Assembly (NCBI RefSeq): GCF_011386835.1
Contig: NC_088796.1
Location: forward strand, 86,883,968-86,947,967
DNA: 64,000 bases
Reading direction: 5' to 3'
Origin: Chrysemys picta bellii
Taxonomy: Eukaryota > Chordata > Testudines > Emydidae
Every line of letters starts with the position of its first letter. Position 1 is the stretch's first letter. The notes below the pieces were generated by a model. That model had not been told where the DNA came from. It saw only the letters and a program-made list of their open reading frames with translations, and searched no databases. Made by a program: the position numbers and the translations under genes. Below are positions 10,412 through 23,370 of the stretch, in pieces.

Positions 10412-11274
10412 TTGTATTGTTAATCACTAGAGTCATTTTTAATACCCATACATGATTGAAGCTAAAGTTCTCAGAACTCCCCACACATATGCCATCCACA
10501 AACATGTCTGTTAACTTCTGGCTCCTCTTCCTGCACAGCCAGTTCACTCTTATTTGGGGAAAAGAGAGGGACTGAAATTACTATCCCATCCTCACGAGCT
10601 AAGGAGGAATCATGAGGGAAGATATTGCAAAGGCTAAATTTAGATGAGGCCACAGGATGTGGATGGGATCAGAGGCTGAGGCTCTCGCATATGTTGGAAA
10701 CAGCTGGGTGGGGAATTGCAGGGGAAGTAGCCATTCTGGATGTAGGGGCTACAGATGGGAGAGCAGTCTCCACCCACATATCCCTTAGGGAGGGGGCAGA
10801 CACAGTGTAGCTGGACAGTGAGTGGAGCCTCTGCTCCACATTAATGCCATCTTCTCGTGGGGGATGGTTGAGGGCCAGGCCACTCCTTCATTAACCACAT
10901 CACTGGGAGGAGTGCACTGTACAACCAGTCCCAGGTGGGGGAGCTGCTGTTGCGGCAAGTGGTCACCGGGAGTCCTCATGAGCAATTCTAGCCAAGTATG
11001 GAGAACTCTTCCCTATAGCTCCTACTACAGCACAGCTTCTGTGGACAAAGCACCTCTCCCTGTGACTGGAATATGGTCTGTAGCTTCAAGCCACAGCACA
11101 TTCTACAATGATTAGAGAGCCTAATATTGAGGGTTGTTGAGCAACCAGTTTTCCTTAGTGACTTGTGAATACTCAGCACCTATCAGGATAGGGCCCATGC
11201 CTGTTAATTCCTAGTTATTATGGGACATTGTGGACAAAAAACATGTAGTATGTCATCATTTATGATACAACCAA
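10412..11274. other. Intergenic, nothing recognised
   Basis: Unique-looking sequence with several overlapping short open frames on both strands but no motif, no consistent splice pair and no repeat family that I recognise. Confidence 0.4.
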
Positions 11275-11480
11275 GGGTCTCAGTCAAGACATGGGCACCA
11301 CTGAGCCAGTCCCTGCCCCAAAGAGTCTGCAAACAAAAAGATAAGTGAAAAATGTAAAGTGGGGGATAGGGATATAACATACAAGCATGTGATCATGGTG
11401 GTGAGTGGCACCAATGGCAGTGTTAGGGGAATGGCAGGATTGAGGAGGGCAAGGCAAATTTAATGTCACAACTCAGTGAC
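11275..11480 (-). repeat. MIR-related SINE, antisense
   Basis: The text CCAGTCCCTGCCCCAAAGAG, followed by diverged sequence, is the interior of the MIR-like family also seen at 25385-25515 and 33465-33570, read backwards. Confidence 0.45.
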
Positions 11481-11912
11481 TTGAAGTCCATTTAGAATTA
11501 AGTGCAAGGAGCAGGGGGCACATCCTTCCAACCACTCAAAACTCCAGGATCTACCAAGGATTCCCATCCCAATTCCAGAGAACTCAAAGCATCAATATGG
11601 AGGCCATCCATGCCCAGTATTAGACTCCCCTATGGCAGCACACTTAGATCTGTGCCTATGACACCATTGATTCTGACTCAACTGCTAAGCTGAGTTCCAC
11701 CACCAACTCAGTGCAGCCGAAGCTGCAAAGAAGTAGTTGTCGCTACCTGCAGCATTAAAGGCTTGGTTGTATTAGAATTTTTTGCACTGATGCAGATACA
11801 GTGCAGCACTAAAGCAAAGCCGATTTTACACCCCTGCAGTGCCTCTACACTGATGATTTGCATTGACATGGATTTTTGCTGCTATAAAGAGCTCTAATCT
11901 AGACAAGATCTA

Positions 11913-12141
11913 GGGCTAGTCTATACTGGCAACGCTAAAGCTCTGCCACAGCAGCGCTTTAACATGCCTTGTGTGGTCACGGTGCAGGTTACCATCTCAG
12001 TAAGGGGCGTAGCTCCCAGTGCTGGGGCACTGTTTACACTGGCGCTTTATAGCGCTGCAACTTGCTGTGCTCAGGGGGTGTTTTTTCACACGCCTGAGCG
12101 AGAAAGTTGCAGCACTGTTAATTGCCAGTGTAGACAAGCCC
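11913..12141. mobile_element. Short TIR element with 3-bp duplication
   Basis: The element runs from GGGCTAGTCTATACTGGCA to TGCCAGTGTAGACAAGCCC, flanked by CTA on both sides (11910-11912 and 12142-12144). The interior contains the AGCGCTGCAACTTGCTG block shared with the MITE at 1951-2237. Confidence 0.7.
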
Positions 12142-12774
12142 CTAACAATTTGTACTTTAACTTCTATTTCAAACTACGTGTGAACTTTGAAGGAAGCATT
12201 CCACCTATAACCACTGCCACCTGGTTCTACACACCCTAACCCTTTTCAACAGCCTTGGAGACCTACATTCTAGATGCTTATCTGAAGCAAGATTCCCCCA
12301 TCAGTTTGCAATATATCCATTGAGCCGTAACAACCTAAATGTTAAACCGTACTGCTGTCACCAGAAAAACGGAAGACCCAATATCCAGTCTTACAAAAAT
12401 AAAAACTACAATATTAAAGAAGTCTTTGAGATTGTCCATTCCTGTCATACAAGTCACACTCATACTCTTCTCAGCTGTATTTCTTTTGGCAAGCCTGGGG
12501 TATTCACACATACCAGAAGTGTTAACATACAAAATAGTGTCTTTCAATTTGAATGGTATACACTCTGAGCCTTTGTACAAGCAGTCATGTTCCTGCATTG
12601 TGGAGCTGGCATTTCCTGATCTTTCTTAGCTTTGGCAGATAATTTCCTGAGTGAATTGCTTACTTTACACTTTAAAGGGTTTCCTTTTAAACTACAGAAG
12701 TGCCAGAAGGACTCAAAATTTAGTCACATCATATTTACATTATATAAGAGTCAAAAGGGTCAGAGACCATCATT

Positions 12775-12880
12775 TACTGTATGTTTGTAACAGTGCCTGG
12801 CATAGTGGGGTTCCAACTGGGTTGAAGGCTCTAGGCACTACCATAGTATAAATGTTGATTTATTATTGTATTCATTATTT
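12775..12880 (+). repeat. MIR-type SINE tail
   Basis: A diverged copy of the 2755 tail: TGTTTGTAACAGTGCCTGGC, then GTGGGGTTCCAACTGGG and a T/A-rich end. Confidence 0.45.
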
Positions 12881-13734
12881 AAGACTCTTTCTTGTAGAAA
12901 GTAACTTGGTTTTTCCACATACCTTATAACTGCCTTGGGATACAAATGTTTCTGTGGTGGATTTTATATTATTATTGTCTACATAGAGCACACCATAGGT
13001 CTTAGTGCTGTACTTTTTAATCAGATCTGAATATGTTGGGTTCTGAATTAGTTATAGGGGTTTGACAAATGTTTGTAGAAGTAAATATAAATAGTATAGA
13101 TTATTTGATTTGGAAAAATCTGATTAATACCCCAAAAGTATTCTTTTGCCCCTAAGAAGAGCTTCCTACCTGATGGAGTGAGATCAAAGGATGTTGTCAA
13201 GGCTGCTTGTATATCTTAAATCAGGAACATTTAAGTATCCCTTACAATACATTATTTCCCAAGAAATCTCTAGGAGAATAGACCTAGATATTTCCTGATT
13301 TGTATGCATCCAGCGAGATAGATACATAAATAACAAAACATACCCTCCACCCCCGCCAGGTATCCATTGAACAAGCAGTTGCATTTCCTAATGCACACAC
13401 TAACTTTGTCTACATTGAGGATTTCACCAGAGCAAACCACCATTTACCTAGCCCTTGTCTACAGTGGGAAGAGGAGCTAACACACATTTTATCTAGCATG
13501 ACATTAGACCCTATTGTGCTCTTAGCATGGACAAGATGGACATGTTTAAAAATATGTGAGCTGAACACAATAAACACTATTTATCCCTGTCTGCATACTA
13601 AGTGCTATATCGTGTACAGTGTCAGTTTAAGTAAAAAAAATAGCCAATACATTTTCTAACATAATGTGTTTTCTCACTGTGGATATACCACTTAATGTTT
13701 TCTGTCCTCTTCATGAGGAAAGTTGAAAACTGGA

Positions 13735-14112
13735 TATCTGGCAACTCTAATATTTAATCTAGAGAAGAGAAGACTGAAAGGGGGACATGATAACAGTCTT
13801 CAAATGTGTAAAATGTTGTTATAAAGAGGATGATGATTAATTGTTCTCCATATCAGCTGAGGGTAGGACAACAGGTAATCAGCCTAATTTGCAGCAAGAG
13901 AGATTTATGTTAGCTTTTAGGGAAAACTTTCTAACTATAAGGATAGTCAAGCACTGGAACCAATTACCAAGGAAGGCTTTGGAATCCCTCATCATTAGAA
14001 GTTTTTAAGAACAGGTTAGACAGACATCTATTGGGGTGGTCTAGGTATACTTAATCCTGCCTCATTGATCTCCTGAAGTCCCTTCCAGCCCTATATTTCT
14101 ATGATTCTATGC
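13735..14112 (+). mobile_element. CR1 LINE, 3' end
   Basis: The C-terminal coding remnant (TGGAACCAATTACCAAGGAA, the 'WNQLP' block) is followed by the CR1 3' UTR and a short TTCTATGATTCTATG terminal repeat, the CR1 signature. It is 5'-truncated and has no intact frame. Confidence 0.85.
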
Positions 14113-16409
14113 AACTATCTTTATGTGGCTGCCTCCTGGCAATTGCTTCCCCCTTGGGTAATAGAATAGCCACTGCTGAGAAGCCCAGGTGAGCCATGTA
14201 TTACCTACATAGCCATACAGTGTTTATGGGCTGGGACTGGACCATCTCAGAATTTTATAAACACATGCATTTTATCTGGAAATAAACTCTAGCCATCACC
14301 CAGCAATCTAACTGAATGACATTTATTCCATCTGAGGGGCAATGAAACCACTGAAACTTTTTACAAAGAATTAAGTCCCTGAGCAGAAAAACTGTAAAAC
14401 TTTGTTCTGTGAACAGGGATCTTGCATGATCAGATTTTTGGTTCCTTGATTTCCTTCATGAACTCAACAGTAAAAAAATCTGAGAAAGTCATTTGATATG
14501 CCACACTTAGAAGTCATGTCTCCTGTTGTATTTTTTATTGTGTCAGTTATAGCTGCCCAGTGCTGTGCTGTCACTTTTCAGATCCACCTCTTCTACAGAG
14601 TACAACTACAAAGAAGTTAGCTAATTCCCTATGCCAGGGTGAAGGGTTGGTAACAGTAATTTCTTTGGCCATCCACTCTTCTAACTTTAGATTGTGACTT
14701 TGCAGTATCGTAGCAATGGAAATAAGTTTATAACATTCATAAAAGTAAGACCCAGTCTTAAGGTCTCCATGTACCGAAGTCCCATGTCCTTGAGTTCCAC
14801 AAAAGGACCATTTGTAAGATTAGCCTTTATATTTAATTTCATTGTTATGTATTACATATATTACAACCTCACTGTGCTAGATACTGTCCATGCAAGCCTG
14901 AATGAGCAGATGCTCAGGTGATGATTTTGAGGTGTGCTGCCGACCTTGCCATTTCACATAGTATTTCAAAACTTTGTTAATATTTCCTTTTAACACTTAC
15001 TAATAACAACTAGGGCTGCTCATTTGGATTAGACAAGAACCTGAATGAAGTCCAGAACAGCAATAGGTAGATAAGATATTCAGCTTCATTTGGGTTTACT
15101 TTATCACAGGCTTTTCAAAAGTCTGAGGAAGATGCTATACAGATAATATTATTTATATAGCAGCATAGTGTTGGTGTTTCACATATAGAAAGAGATACAC
15201 AAAAAGAAAAAGCTGAAGTCCTTCTCCTGAAGATATTACACAAATTTTCAAATTCCTTGTAAAATCAGCATTTCTTATGCTTTAATTTACGTGTTATATA
15301 TCAACGTTTGATCACATAGTAGGAAGCACAATCCAGGTTTAAACATGCATATTAGAGCTGGACAAAAATACAAAAGATGATTTACAAATATTTTCACAAA
15401 TAAATGTGATAAATTTGCTACACTGATTTTCATGGTGTCATGTGTCCACAAGAATTTCTTATTATTGATTGTTTTTGAATCCTGAAAGTTTCACAATTTT
15501 TAGCATGATTGATTACCTGTCTAAAGTTTTGACTTTGTTATTCACTGATCATTTTCCCCATTCCAATCAAACAATAGAAACAATACCATGTGACTGAGAT
15601 GACCGATCACAGAATAAGAATAATGATTAGTAAATTGCCAATGACATCTGTAATATCCACAAATCATGAGCTTAAATTTATTCACATAAACTATGTGGAT
15701 TTGGGTTTAAAAACTGATAGCACAGTCTATCAGTCTATCCCTCTATATTTTACAGAAGTTAGTCACATTTTTCTTGTGTAAAAGCTGGGAGGTTCTTGTG
15801 ATATCAGCCAGCCAGTAATGTGTAGGTTGACAACTGCAGTGAAATCAAAGATCTCTTTCACAGTATAAAATTACCACCAGAAAAACTAGTGTCACAAACC
15901 ACAATGCTGCCAGAAACATTTTGGCATTTCTCCGATCAACAAAACTATATATACTCATATTGCCTTTCAAAACCAGCCTACACTGGTTTAAATGATTGGC
16001 AGCATCTCCATGTCAGCCCCTAAGGACTATGATGCAGTCTTGTGACCTATTGGACACAAGGATTCATTCTGTTGTCATGTTTTACTATAATTAACTGTCT
16101 GTTCAGTCATTTATAGTAAGACTGAAAACCCTGACTGAAACAGTGGCACAGGGAACCTAGCCTTTTCAAGTAGTGCTTAATGTAGTACTGACAAGACATG
16201 ATACTTAGGCTCCTCAGTGTACATAAATAAAGCACTCACTTCTGTTCCTCTACTTCATCTATCAGAGTGTTTTCCTCCTACCCCTTCCTCATTTCCTCTC
16301 CCTAGTTTAGAAACTCTCTAACATGCACAAAAGGCTCAGTTTTTTAAATCCTGGACACTCAAACAAGACGAGGGTGAGCAAATTCAAGGATATATATCTA
16401 TCTTATGGA
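14113..16409. other. Intergenic, nothing recognised
   Basis: AT-rich, low in CpG, with only short open frames and no clear repeat ends. Probably old, unique or heavily decayed sequence. Confidence 0.5.
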
Positions 16410-16645
16410 GGCTATCCCAACATAGCTATGTTAGCATAGTTTTGCTGACATAGCCCTGTGGTGTAGATGCAGCCTATGCTGACAGAAGGGGTTCTTCTGT
16501 CAGTGTAGGAACACCACCCTAAACCAGTTAGTTACATTAATGGAAGCCCTTTTTCATCAACACAGCTGCAGCTGCACTGGTGGTTTTGTTGGCATAGCTA
16601 CGTCTGTATATGCGGATATAACTTTTCAGTGTAGACCCAGCCTTA
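16410..16645. mobile_element. Decayed short TIR element
   Basis: The segment has the typical internal phrases of the window's 'gtctacac' elements (AGAAGGGGTTCTTCTGTCAG; GTTGGCATAGCTACGTCTG) and ends CAGTGTAGACCCAGCC. The left end is diverged. Confidence 0.5.
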
Positions 16646-16871
16646 TTGTCTTCTCCTGTTCCTTATACTAGTGGCTGGATGTGCTTCAGCAACTGGACTG
16701 GCTTGATAAGTCCACAAGGCTAAAGGCTCTTGAGCCAGTGCCTCATCCCATTTCACATAGCATTCAGGGGCAAGAAATCCCAAACCAACTGAGGCCTGGT
16801 CTACACTTACACCTTATACCAGCATAGCTAATGTCTGTCAGGGATGTGAAAAAACATATCCCTTAGCCTAG

Positions 16872-17152
16872 GTCTACACTACGTGGGTGGGGGGGCATTG
16901 ACCTAAGATACGCGAATAGCGTAGCTGAAGTTGCGTATTTTAGGTCGACTTACCTGGCTGTGAAGACGGCGGCGAGTCGACCACTGCCGCGCCGCTGTCG
17001 ACTCCTCTTCTGCCTTTTGCCATGGTGGATTTCCGGAGTCAACGGCAGAGCCATCGGGGATCGATTTTATCGCGTCTAGTGAAGACGCGATAAGTCGATC
17101 CCCAATAGATCGATTGCTACCCGCTGATCCGGCGGGTAGTGAAGACGTGCCC
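16872..17152. mobile_element. CpG-rich TIR element with internal hairpin
   Basis: It starts GGTCTACACTACGTGGG and ends GGTAGTGAAGACGTGCC, inserted in the 16796-17340 element. It keeps many CpG sites (TCGAC, GCGTC), unlike its surroundings, which suggests a recent insertion. A long hairpin lies at 17056-17103. Confidence 0.65.
17056..17103. repeat. 20-bp-stem hairpin with TAGTGAA loop
   Basis: Left arm 17056-17076 and right arm 17084-17103 pair over about 20 bp with one small irregularity. The loop is TAGTGAA. The inner stem is ATCGCGTC/GACGCGAT. A related hairpin with a different stem and the same loop is at 48748-48786. Confidence 0.85.
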
Positions 17153-17404
17153 TGAGTGACACAGCTGTGCCCAATATAGATGCAGCTATGCCAACAGAAG
17201 AGAACTAACGTCCTTCAGGGAGATGGTGTTCCTATACCAGCAGAATGTCAGCAAACACTGCACCTACACTAGGGGATTATGCCAGCAAAGCTGTGCTGAC
17301 CCCAGCTCTTCAGTGTAAACATATACCTCAGACTATTGAATATAGGATCTAAATAGGACAGCTCCGCTGACTAACATGGGAGTTGGATCAGTCCCTTAGT
17401 TTTT

Positions 17405-17690
17405 GTTTCTATGGCTAGATCTACACTGAAAAGTTAAGTCAACTCAGCTATGTCATCCACGGGTGTGAAAATCCACACCCCTGAGCCGACCTAACCCCCA
17501 GCGTAGACAGCATTAGGTTGACAGAAGAATTCTTCCATCAATCTAGCTACCCTTTCTCAGAGAGGCAGATTAACTATGGTGACAGAAGAACCCTCCAGTC
17601 GCTGTAGTGCGTGTCTACACTGAAGTGCTACAGCAGCACAGCTGCAGCACTACACCTGAGCCGCTCTAGCATTTCAAGTGAAGATTAGCC
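17405..17690. mobile_element. Short TIR element
   Basis: It starts TAGATCTACACTGAAAAG and ends near AAGTGAAGATTAGCCC. The interior carries the GAAGAATTCTTCCATCAATC block and a GTGTGAAAATCCACACCCC hairpin-like block common to this family. No clear target duplication. Confidence 0.5.
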
Positions 17691-19384
17691 CTTTGTTTTA
17701 CAGAATCAGACCCCTTAAATACCATCCAACAAACAAGGACCAACACATTATAAAAATCTCACAAAATGAATGATAAGCTATGGGTTGGCTAGAGGTGTAG
17801 AAATGACATAAGCATATTAAATTGTCACTGACCAAATGCTAACACATATTCTATCTGGTCTCTAACCAACATAACCTCCTTACTTCTTGCAATTCCAGGC
17901 TTTTTCCTCCTCTTTTACCTCCTTCATCCCTTGGGATACAGGATCCAAATAAAACATTTTATCATTTTACCAACTGTTTTCTAAATTAATGTTTACATGT
18001 TGCTAAAATGTTATTGAACAGTTGAAAGAAATCTGTTTAATTGTGAAATTTAGCTTAAGAACTTCTGCAGTATCTGGGCATAAAAGAGGATTGAAAGAAA
18101 AATATAGCAGTGGGAATACAAGAACACACTATGAGTAGAGTGATCTTGTAATTTGATATAGTAGGTCTTTTATTGCCATTCTGTTTCTTTTACTTACCCT
18201 TTTTGCCTGGATAGAACTTTACTTATTGTTTTGTTTCCACTAAAATAAGAAGAAGGAAGCTTAGAACAAATACTCTTCAGATGAGGAAAGCTGCCCAAAA
18301 TTAAGGTGTGCTGAAGTGCACTCTCATAAAAAGAGAAAGATTTGTACTTGGAGGGCTAAATTTGAAATGGATACCAGAAACATGACTCCCCTGAAATGGA
18401 ACCTGAATGGCAGCTGAAGTCCATATGCAAACCTATTGTATATGACATTTTAAGCTTCTCAGCACTTTTACTTATACCAATAGCCCTATCCCAATGACTG
18501 GGAATCTTAAAAAGATAAAGACTACCCCTTGGTTCCTAGCAATTGGTGCCAGCCAAGTCATGCCTGCTCATTCTTGGCCACCAAACCCTGAAATGGAATA
18601 ACTAGCCCAACCCTTTTTTTATGAACTGCCCCCATTTGATTTGGCATATTGCATGCTGATAACATCAGGTCTCACTCCAAATCAGAAGAAACTGATTGAC
18701 ACACATGTCACTGGGGGAACCTGAGCCACTGAAGAACAAAGGGAAACATAAGGATTCAAATTTTCAATACGGTGTGTTTCAACAAAAAGGCTCACAAAGA
18801 AATACAATTAAAAAACAAAAACAGAGTGAGACCAAAGAAGACCTTAAGGACTTAGGCTATGCCTACAGCTGGGCTTCTGTAGCGCTTCATTTAATACCTC
18901 TGTACTTGTAGGACAAAGGAGGGTTAGTAGGCAGCAGGTTGTGTTACAAATTATGGTAATGAGCCATAAAGCCACTGTCTCTGTTAAGTCCATGGTTTTC
19001 AAGTGTCTAGTAGAGTTATGAATTTAAGTTCCCAGGCTTGTCTTTTGAAGAAGGTGTTGTGCAGGTTTTCTTTGAGGACAAGGACTGAGAGGTCAGAAGA
19101 ACAGAAGGAAACATAAGGATGCAAATTTCAGTACAGTGAGTTTCAATAGCAACAACAAAAGCTGAAAAAATACAACAAAAGCCTGCACAACACTAACAGG
19201 AAAATATCATAACATTCCTGGAAAATATGCCCTGCCCAAGAGGCAGAATAATGTACATATCCAAAACAGGAACCCTATCTAGCATTATGTAGATCTAAAG
19301 AAGATATGGTACACAGTGAAAGAAAAACGGAGAGAGAGATGTGACATAGACAAAACAGTGGTAAGATGAAAGAATTGTCCAGTG
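17691..19384. other. Intergenic, nothing recognised
   Basis: AT-rich sequence without a gene or clear repeat, except a short TIR fragment near 18855 (GGCTATGCCTACAGCTGGGC). Confidence 0.45.
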
Positions 19385-19580
19385 ATTAGTGTGGCAGCCT
19401 GGGACTTAGGAAAGCCGGTTCAATTCATTCCCTACACAAGTCATTTAGTCTCTCCGCCTTGGTTCTCCATTTATAGAATGGAAATAATTATACTTCCATA
19501 TCTCACGGGGATGGTCTGGGCCTAAATATATTGAAGATTGTGAAAGCTGTTGCATACTACAATAATGGGGATTATATATG
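19385..19580 (+). repeat. MIR SINE
   Basis: The MIR core can be read: AAGTCATTTAGTCTCTCC, then CCTTGGTTCTCC and ATTTATAGAATGGAAATAAT. It is more diverged than the copy at 19925. Confidence 0.65.
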
Positions 19581-19924
19581 TACCTAGGATAGACAGAATT
19601 GTTAATGTCTGATCATGATAATGCAGAAAATAGTGGCGGGGGGGAAGAATTCAGCCAGAACAGAGAACATTCCTTAGTGAAATATCCACGTTAGACATGT
19701 TTACAGAGCTACTGAGGTCTTACCATGAGAGCAGACAGATTTCTCACACTTCCTGAGTTTATCTGCATTGAAAAATACCACAGAAACATCTTTTCTGTAA
19801 AATTTCTGCTTTTCCTTTTGTGGCCAAAAGAAGAGATGCAGAGATAAGTGGGGGAAATAGTTCACCAAGTGATTACGAGTCTCAAAGAATGTTCAATTTA
19901 TGCATGAACTAAAGTAGGTTCAGA

Positions 19925-20125
19925 TCAGTTACATAACAAATGAAATCTAGTCTCAAGTCTGCTGCTGACCTGGTGTGTGACTATGGACAAGTCACTTCAA
20001 CTCTCTGTGCCTCAGTTTCCCCATCTATAAAATGGGAATAATTATACTTACCTTCTTTTGTAAACTGCTTTGAGATCTATAGATGAAAAGCACCATTAAC
20101 AAACTGAGCATTTATTATTATACAT
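19925..20125 (+). repeat. MIR SINE
   Basis: A clear MIR core: GTGTGTGACTATGGACAAGT, then CTCTCTGTGCCTCAGTTTCC and ATAAAATGGGAATAATTATA, ending in a CTTTGAGATCTATAGATGAA tail and TATTATTA. Confidence 0.85.
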
Positions 20126-20934
20126 TGTTAATCCCTCTGTCCTTGATCTCCCCTGGCTTGTCCAAAAAAAAGTCATGCCTCCTTTACTAATTCTTTCTCA
20201 CTGTTCAGGTGTTTGGTTTATCATTTGAGATGGAATATGGTAGTTCTGTACCTTGAAAGTCAGCTGGCTAGATGTGCTCAACAATTTTCTTTTAATACTT
20301 ACAATGTAATTGAAGCTTATTGGAAAATTTGTTCACATACTGCTGGCTTGGTATATGATTTGCTGGATATTACAAAACCTAATAATAAAAAAGTAACAAA
20401 AATATTAAGTTAAGAAAAGTATTACATAGATGCCAACTGCTCCCAACTTGGAGTCACAGTTCCTATTTTTCAGCAAAATGTTTCTTACATCCATTCTGAC
20501 TCACCAAAAATAAATAAAATTTAAAAAAATAAAAATAAAAATAAATTGATTCCAGTGTATTTCAAACGGGAAGAAAAGTTCCTCCAAAAATCCTGATTAA
20601 TAGCTTTCAGAAACTGACATCTATGTCCATACATAACTCACAAGTTTTCAAAACATAACTAGATTGGAAGGAAAAACAACAGCTGAGATATTAGAAAACT
20701 CAACCAATGTGAAGTGCATAATAGATGATGTTCCATATGGCACTTAGTAAGATTAGGAAAAAAAGCTTCTCTTTTCCTGTCAAAAGAAACCTGACCTAGT
20801 TTTTTCAGCAGGCAAGGAAATCAGAAGATACACAGCTTGAAAGGAACAAGGTCTTCACCATGCCAGACTAAAAAGTACATCTTTAGATAGGGTGGTTTGC
20901 CTCTGAATGAGATACTGTCCAGATTATAGATTTC

Positions 20935-21035
20935 AGAGTAACAAGAAGTGGGCTGTAGTCCACGAAAGCTTATGCTCTAATAAATTTGTTAGTCTCTAAG
21001 GTGCCACAAGTACTCCTGTTCTTCTTTTTGTCCAG
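20935..21035 (+). mobile_element. Penelope-like 3' tail
   Basis: Begins with a fragment ATTTCAGAGTAACA in the opposite sense, then GAAGTGGGCTGTAGTCCACG and the usual tail through GGTGCCACAAGTACTCCTG. The opposed start is another tail junction like those at 8147 and 25688. Confidence 0.75.
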
Positions 21036-21984
21036 ATTATGTTACACCAGTATAAATTTGGAGTAATTTCTCCATTGTGTTCAGTGGAGTTATCCTAGAT
21101 TTACAGTGACAAAACTGAGTTCAGAATCTGATCTACTCTCTTGTATTTGTTGATATCAGACATGAAAAATGACATGTCTGAAGTAATTACTAATCTAGGG
21201 ACTAGACTCATAATAAATTCCTGGAAACTTCAGCTCATGGAGAATAAACCCAGCTGGGTGTATTTAGTAGTGTTCTCTCAGCAGCATATTACATTGATTT
21301 CTGTGCTCTGCAGTGGCTCTTACTTTGTTTTCAGATGACTTCAAGGTGTTGGTGCTGACCTTTAAAGTCCAGGTCCTGCTACTTCAGAGATCACTTCTCA
21401 CTGCAAATGTCAAATTTTCACATAATCACCTATGGAGCTGGAGCTAGCAGTTCCTTTGTTTAAAGAGGAGCCAGCTGGTGATTTCAGGGAGAAGGGTTCT
21501 TCACTGTGGAATTCACACTCCTCCCTACATCCTCCACTTGGTCCAACACAGCCAAAATTTGCTGACCTCAATGGTAGACTGGAAATCATATTTTATTTCC
21601 CATGCTGTTGAGGGAGTGTATGAAAGGGTTGAAAATAGGTTCAGAGTGCTTTTATGTGAATATTGATTGAACTGAATTGCTTTGGTACGTGATTTCATAA
21701 AGGTTAGGGAGGCATATTCGATCTAAATAAAGTTAAAGACCAAAAGAGAGAGGATTAGTCAAAAGAATCAGACCATAGAGCTGTAAATGACCTACTTGTT
21801 CACTTTGTCCATCTCTCTGAGTAATATAGAATTGTTCCCTACTACATTTTGCTAGTGCATGGTCCAGCCCAATTACAAGTATGTGACACAGTGAAGCTTT
21901 CATTCCACTTCCCTTGGGAGAATGCTTCAGAGTTCTATTTGACCCCACCTGTAAGGAATATTTTCCTGATTTTCAGCCTTAATT

Positions 21985-22320
21985 TATATTTTTCTAGAGC
22001 TGACCAAAATTTTAAAACAAGAAGATTTTTTCAACCGAAAATGTCAAAAATGATATTTTTCATGAAAAATTGTCAACATTGCCAAAATTTAGTTTTTCAT
22101 GAAAAACTTCATGCTTTTTTCCCCAGTCTAGATTTTCTATAAATGAAAAATTTCTATCATGCTTTTTATAGAAATTTATGTGGTAAATATTTTTTTAAAA
22201 ATTGCAAAATATTAAAAAACAGAAAACAAAAAAGTTTGTTTCAAACATTTTGAAACAAAAAGAGCTTTAATTTTTGTTTTGCAAAAAAACAGGTTTTTAT
22301 TTTTTAACCAGCTCTGTTCT
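21985..22320. mobile_element. AT-rich TIR element, hAT-like
   Basis: Ends AGAGCTGACCAAAATTTT and TTTTTTAACCAGCTCT match those of the element at 46302-46697, which has an 8-bp duplication. The interior is rich in GAAAA and TTTTC. No duplication was found for this copy. Confidence 0.55.
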
Positions 22321-23112
22321 GTTTGTAGTTTTATCCCATCACCAGAAGGCCACCATGCTCTCCTCAAGACTCAATGCCTAAAAGAAAGAACCAGTTAATG
22401 ATGGCTTGAGGGACAGATGGAATTAGTTGGCATTTTCTTTATTTATAATTTTGTTCAAAATAAATACAAGTAAAAAGTCATGTACATCTCATAACATCCT
22501 TCCTATCACCCTTCATACCACCTTCAGATGCTGTTTTGCTCAGCTATACATATTTAGCTCTTTTAGCATTTCATAAATCACTTTCTTCTGGAGATTACCA
22601 GGTATTGATCTTAACTATTTGATAATTGGGACATAATCCAAACTAAATGTTTTTTAAGAAAACAAATTGCATACTATTTCTAAGTAGAAAAAAAACAAAC
22701 AGTTCATAGCCAATATTTACAGAGACAATTAATTATGATACAACTGAAAATATGTACATCACAATCTCAGAAAAGAGTAAGCCAGTCACAGCAAACGGAG
22801 AGTGTTGCACATGCATAGTAGTGCAAAATCATGCACATTTCACATCTGCAGTATATAGTCATCTTACATGAAATTGGAAAGGAGGAAAGACCTAGCAGAA
22901 ACAAACCTGTTGGGCTGTCAGACAGATGGAAGGAAGGGGATAGATCTTTAATTAAAAGCTCTTGAAGATTCCAAAAACAGAGTCAAGACAAAGGAACTGC
23001 ACAAAGCCCATGGAATCTACTGACAGAGTCAACCGTTTCTTAGATCAGGATATGTAAAACTCATCTTGTGTAGGATGCAGATGGAGAGGAAAAGGGATGG
23101 ACTCCCTCAGAC

Positions 23113-23370
23113 ACAACGGGCTTGTCTACACTTACAGCACTGCAGAGGCACAGCTGTGCCACTGTAGCACTTAGTGAAGATGTTACGTACGCTGACAGGA
23201 GAGCTTCTCCATTCAGCATAGGTACTCCACCCCTTTGAGAGGCGGAAGCTATGTTGATAATAGAAGCCTTCCCATCAACATAGCGCAGTCTACACTGAGG
23301 GTTAGGATTTTCCACACCGCTGAGGATGTAGTTATACCAGCATGAGTTGGTAGTATAGACCAAGCCAGAG
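23113..23370. mobile_element. Short TIR element
   Basis: Starts GGGCTTGTCTACACTTACAG and ends near GTAGTATAGACCAAGCC. Related to the element at 33570-33795, which shares the first 20 bases. Confidence 0.6.

Larger units (their letters stand above)
16796..17340. mobile_element. Short TIR element, outer copy of a nested pair
   Basis: It begins GGCCTGGTCTACACTTAC and ends near TCAGTGTAAACATATACC. Its interior (GATGTGAAAAAACATATCCC ... GAGTGACACAGCTGTGCC) is split by another element at about 16872-17152. Confidence 0.6.

Noticed and set aside
9897..10547. Overlapping frames of 87-150 codons on both strands
   Set aside because: They coincide with the TA-flanked TIR element and its GC-rich centre; no domain, no splice logic.
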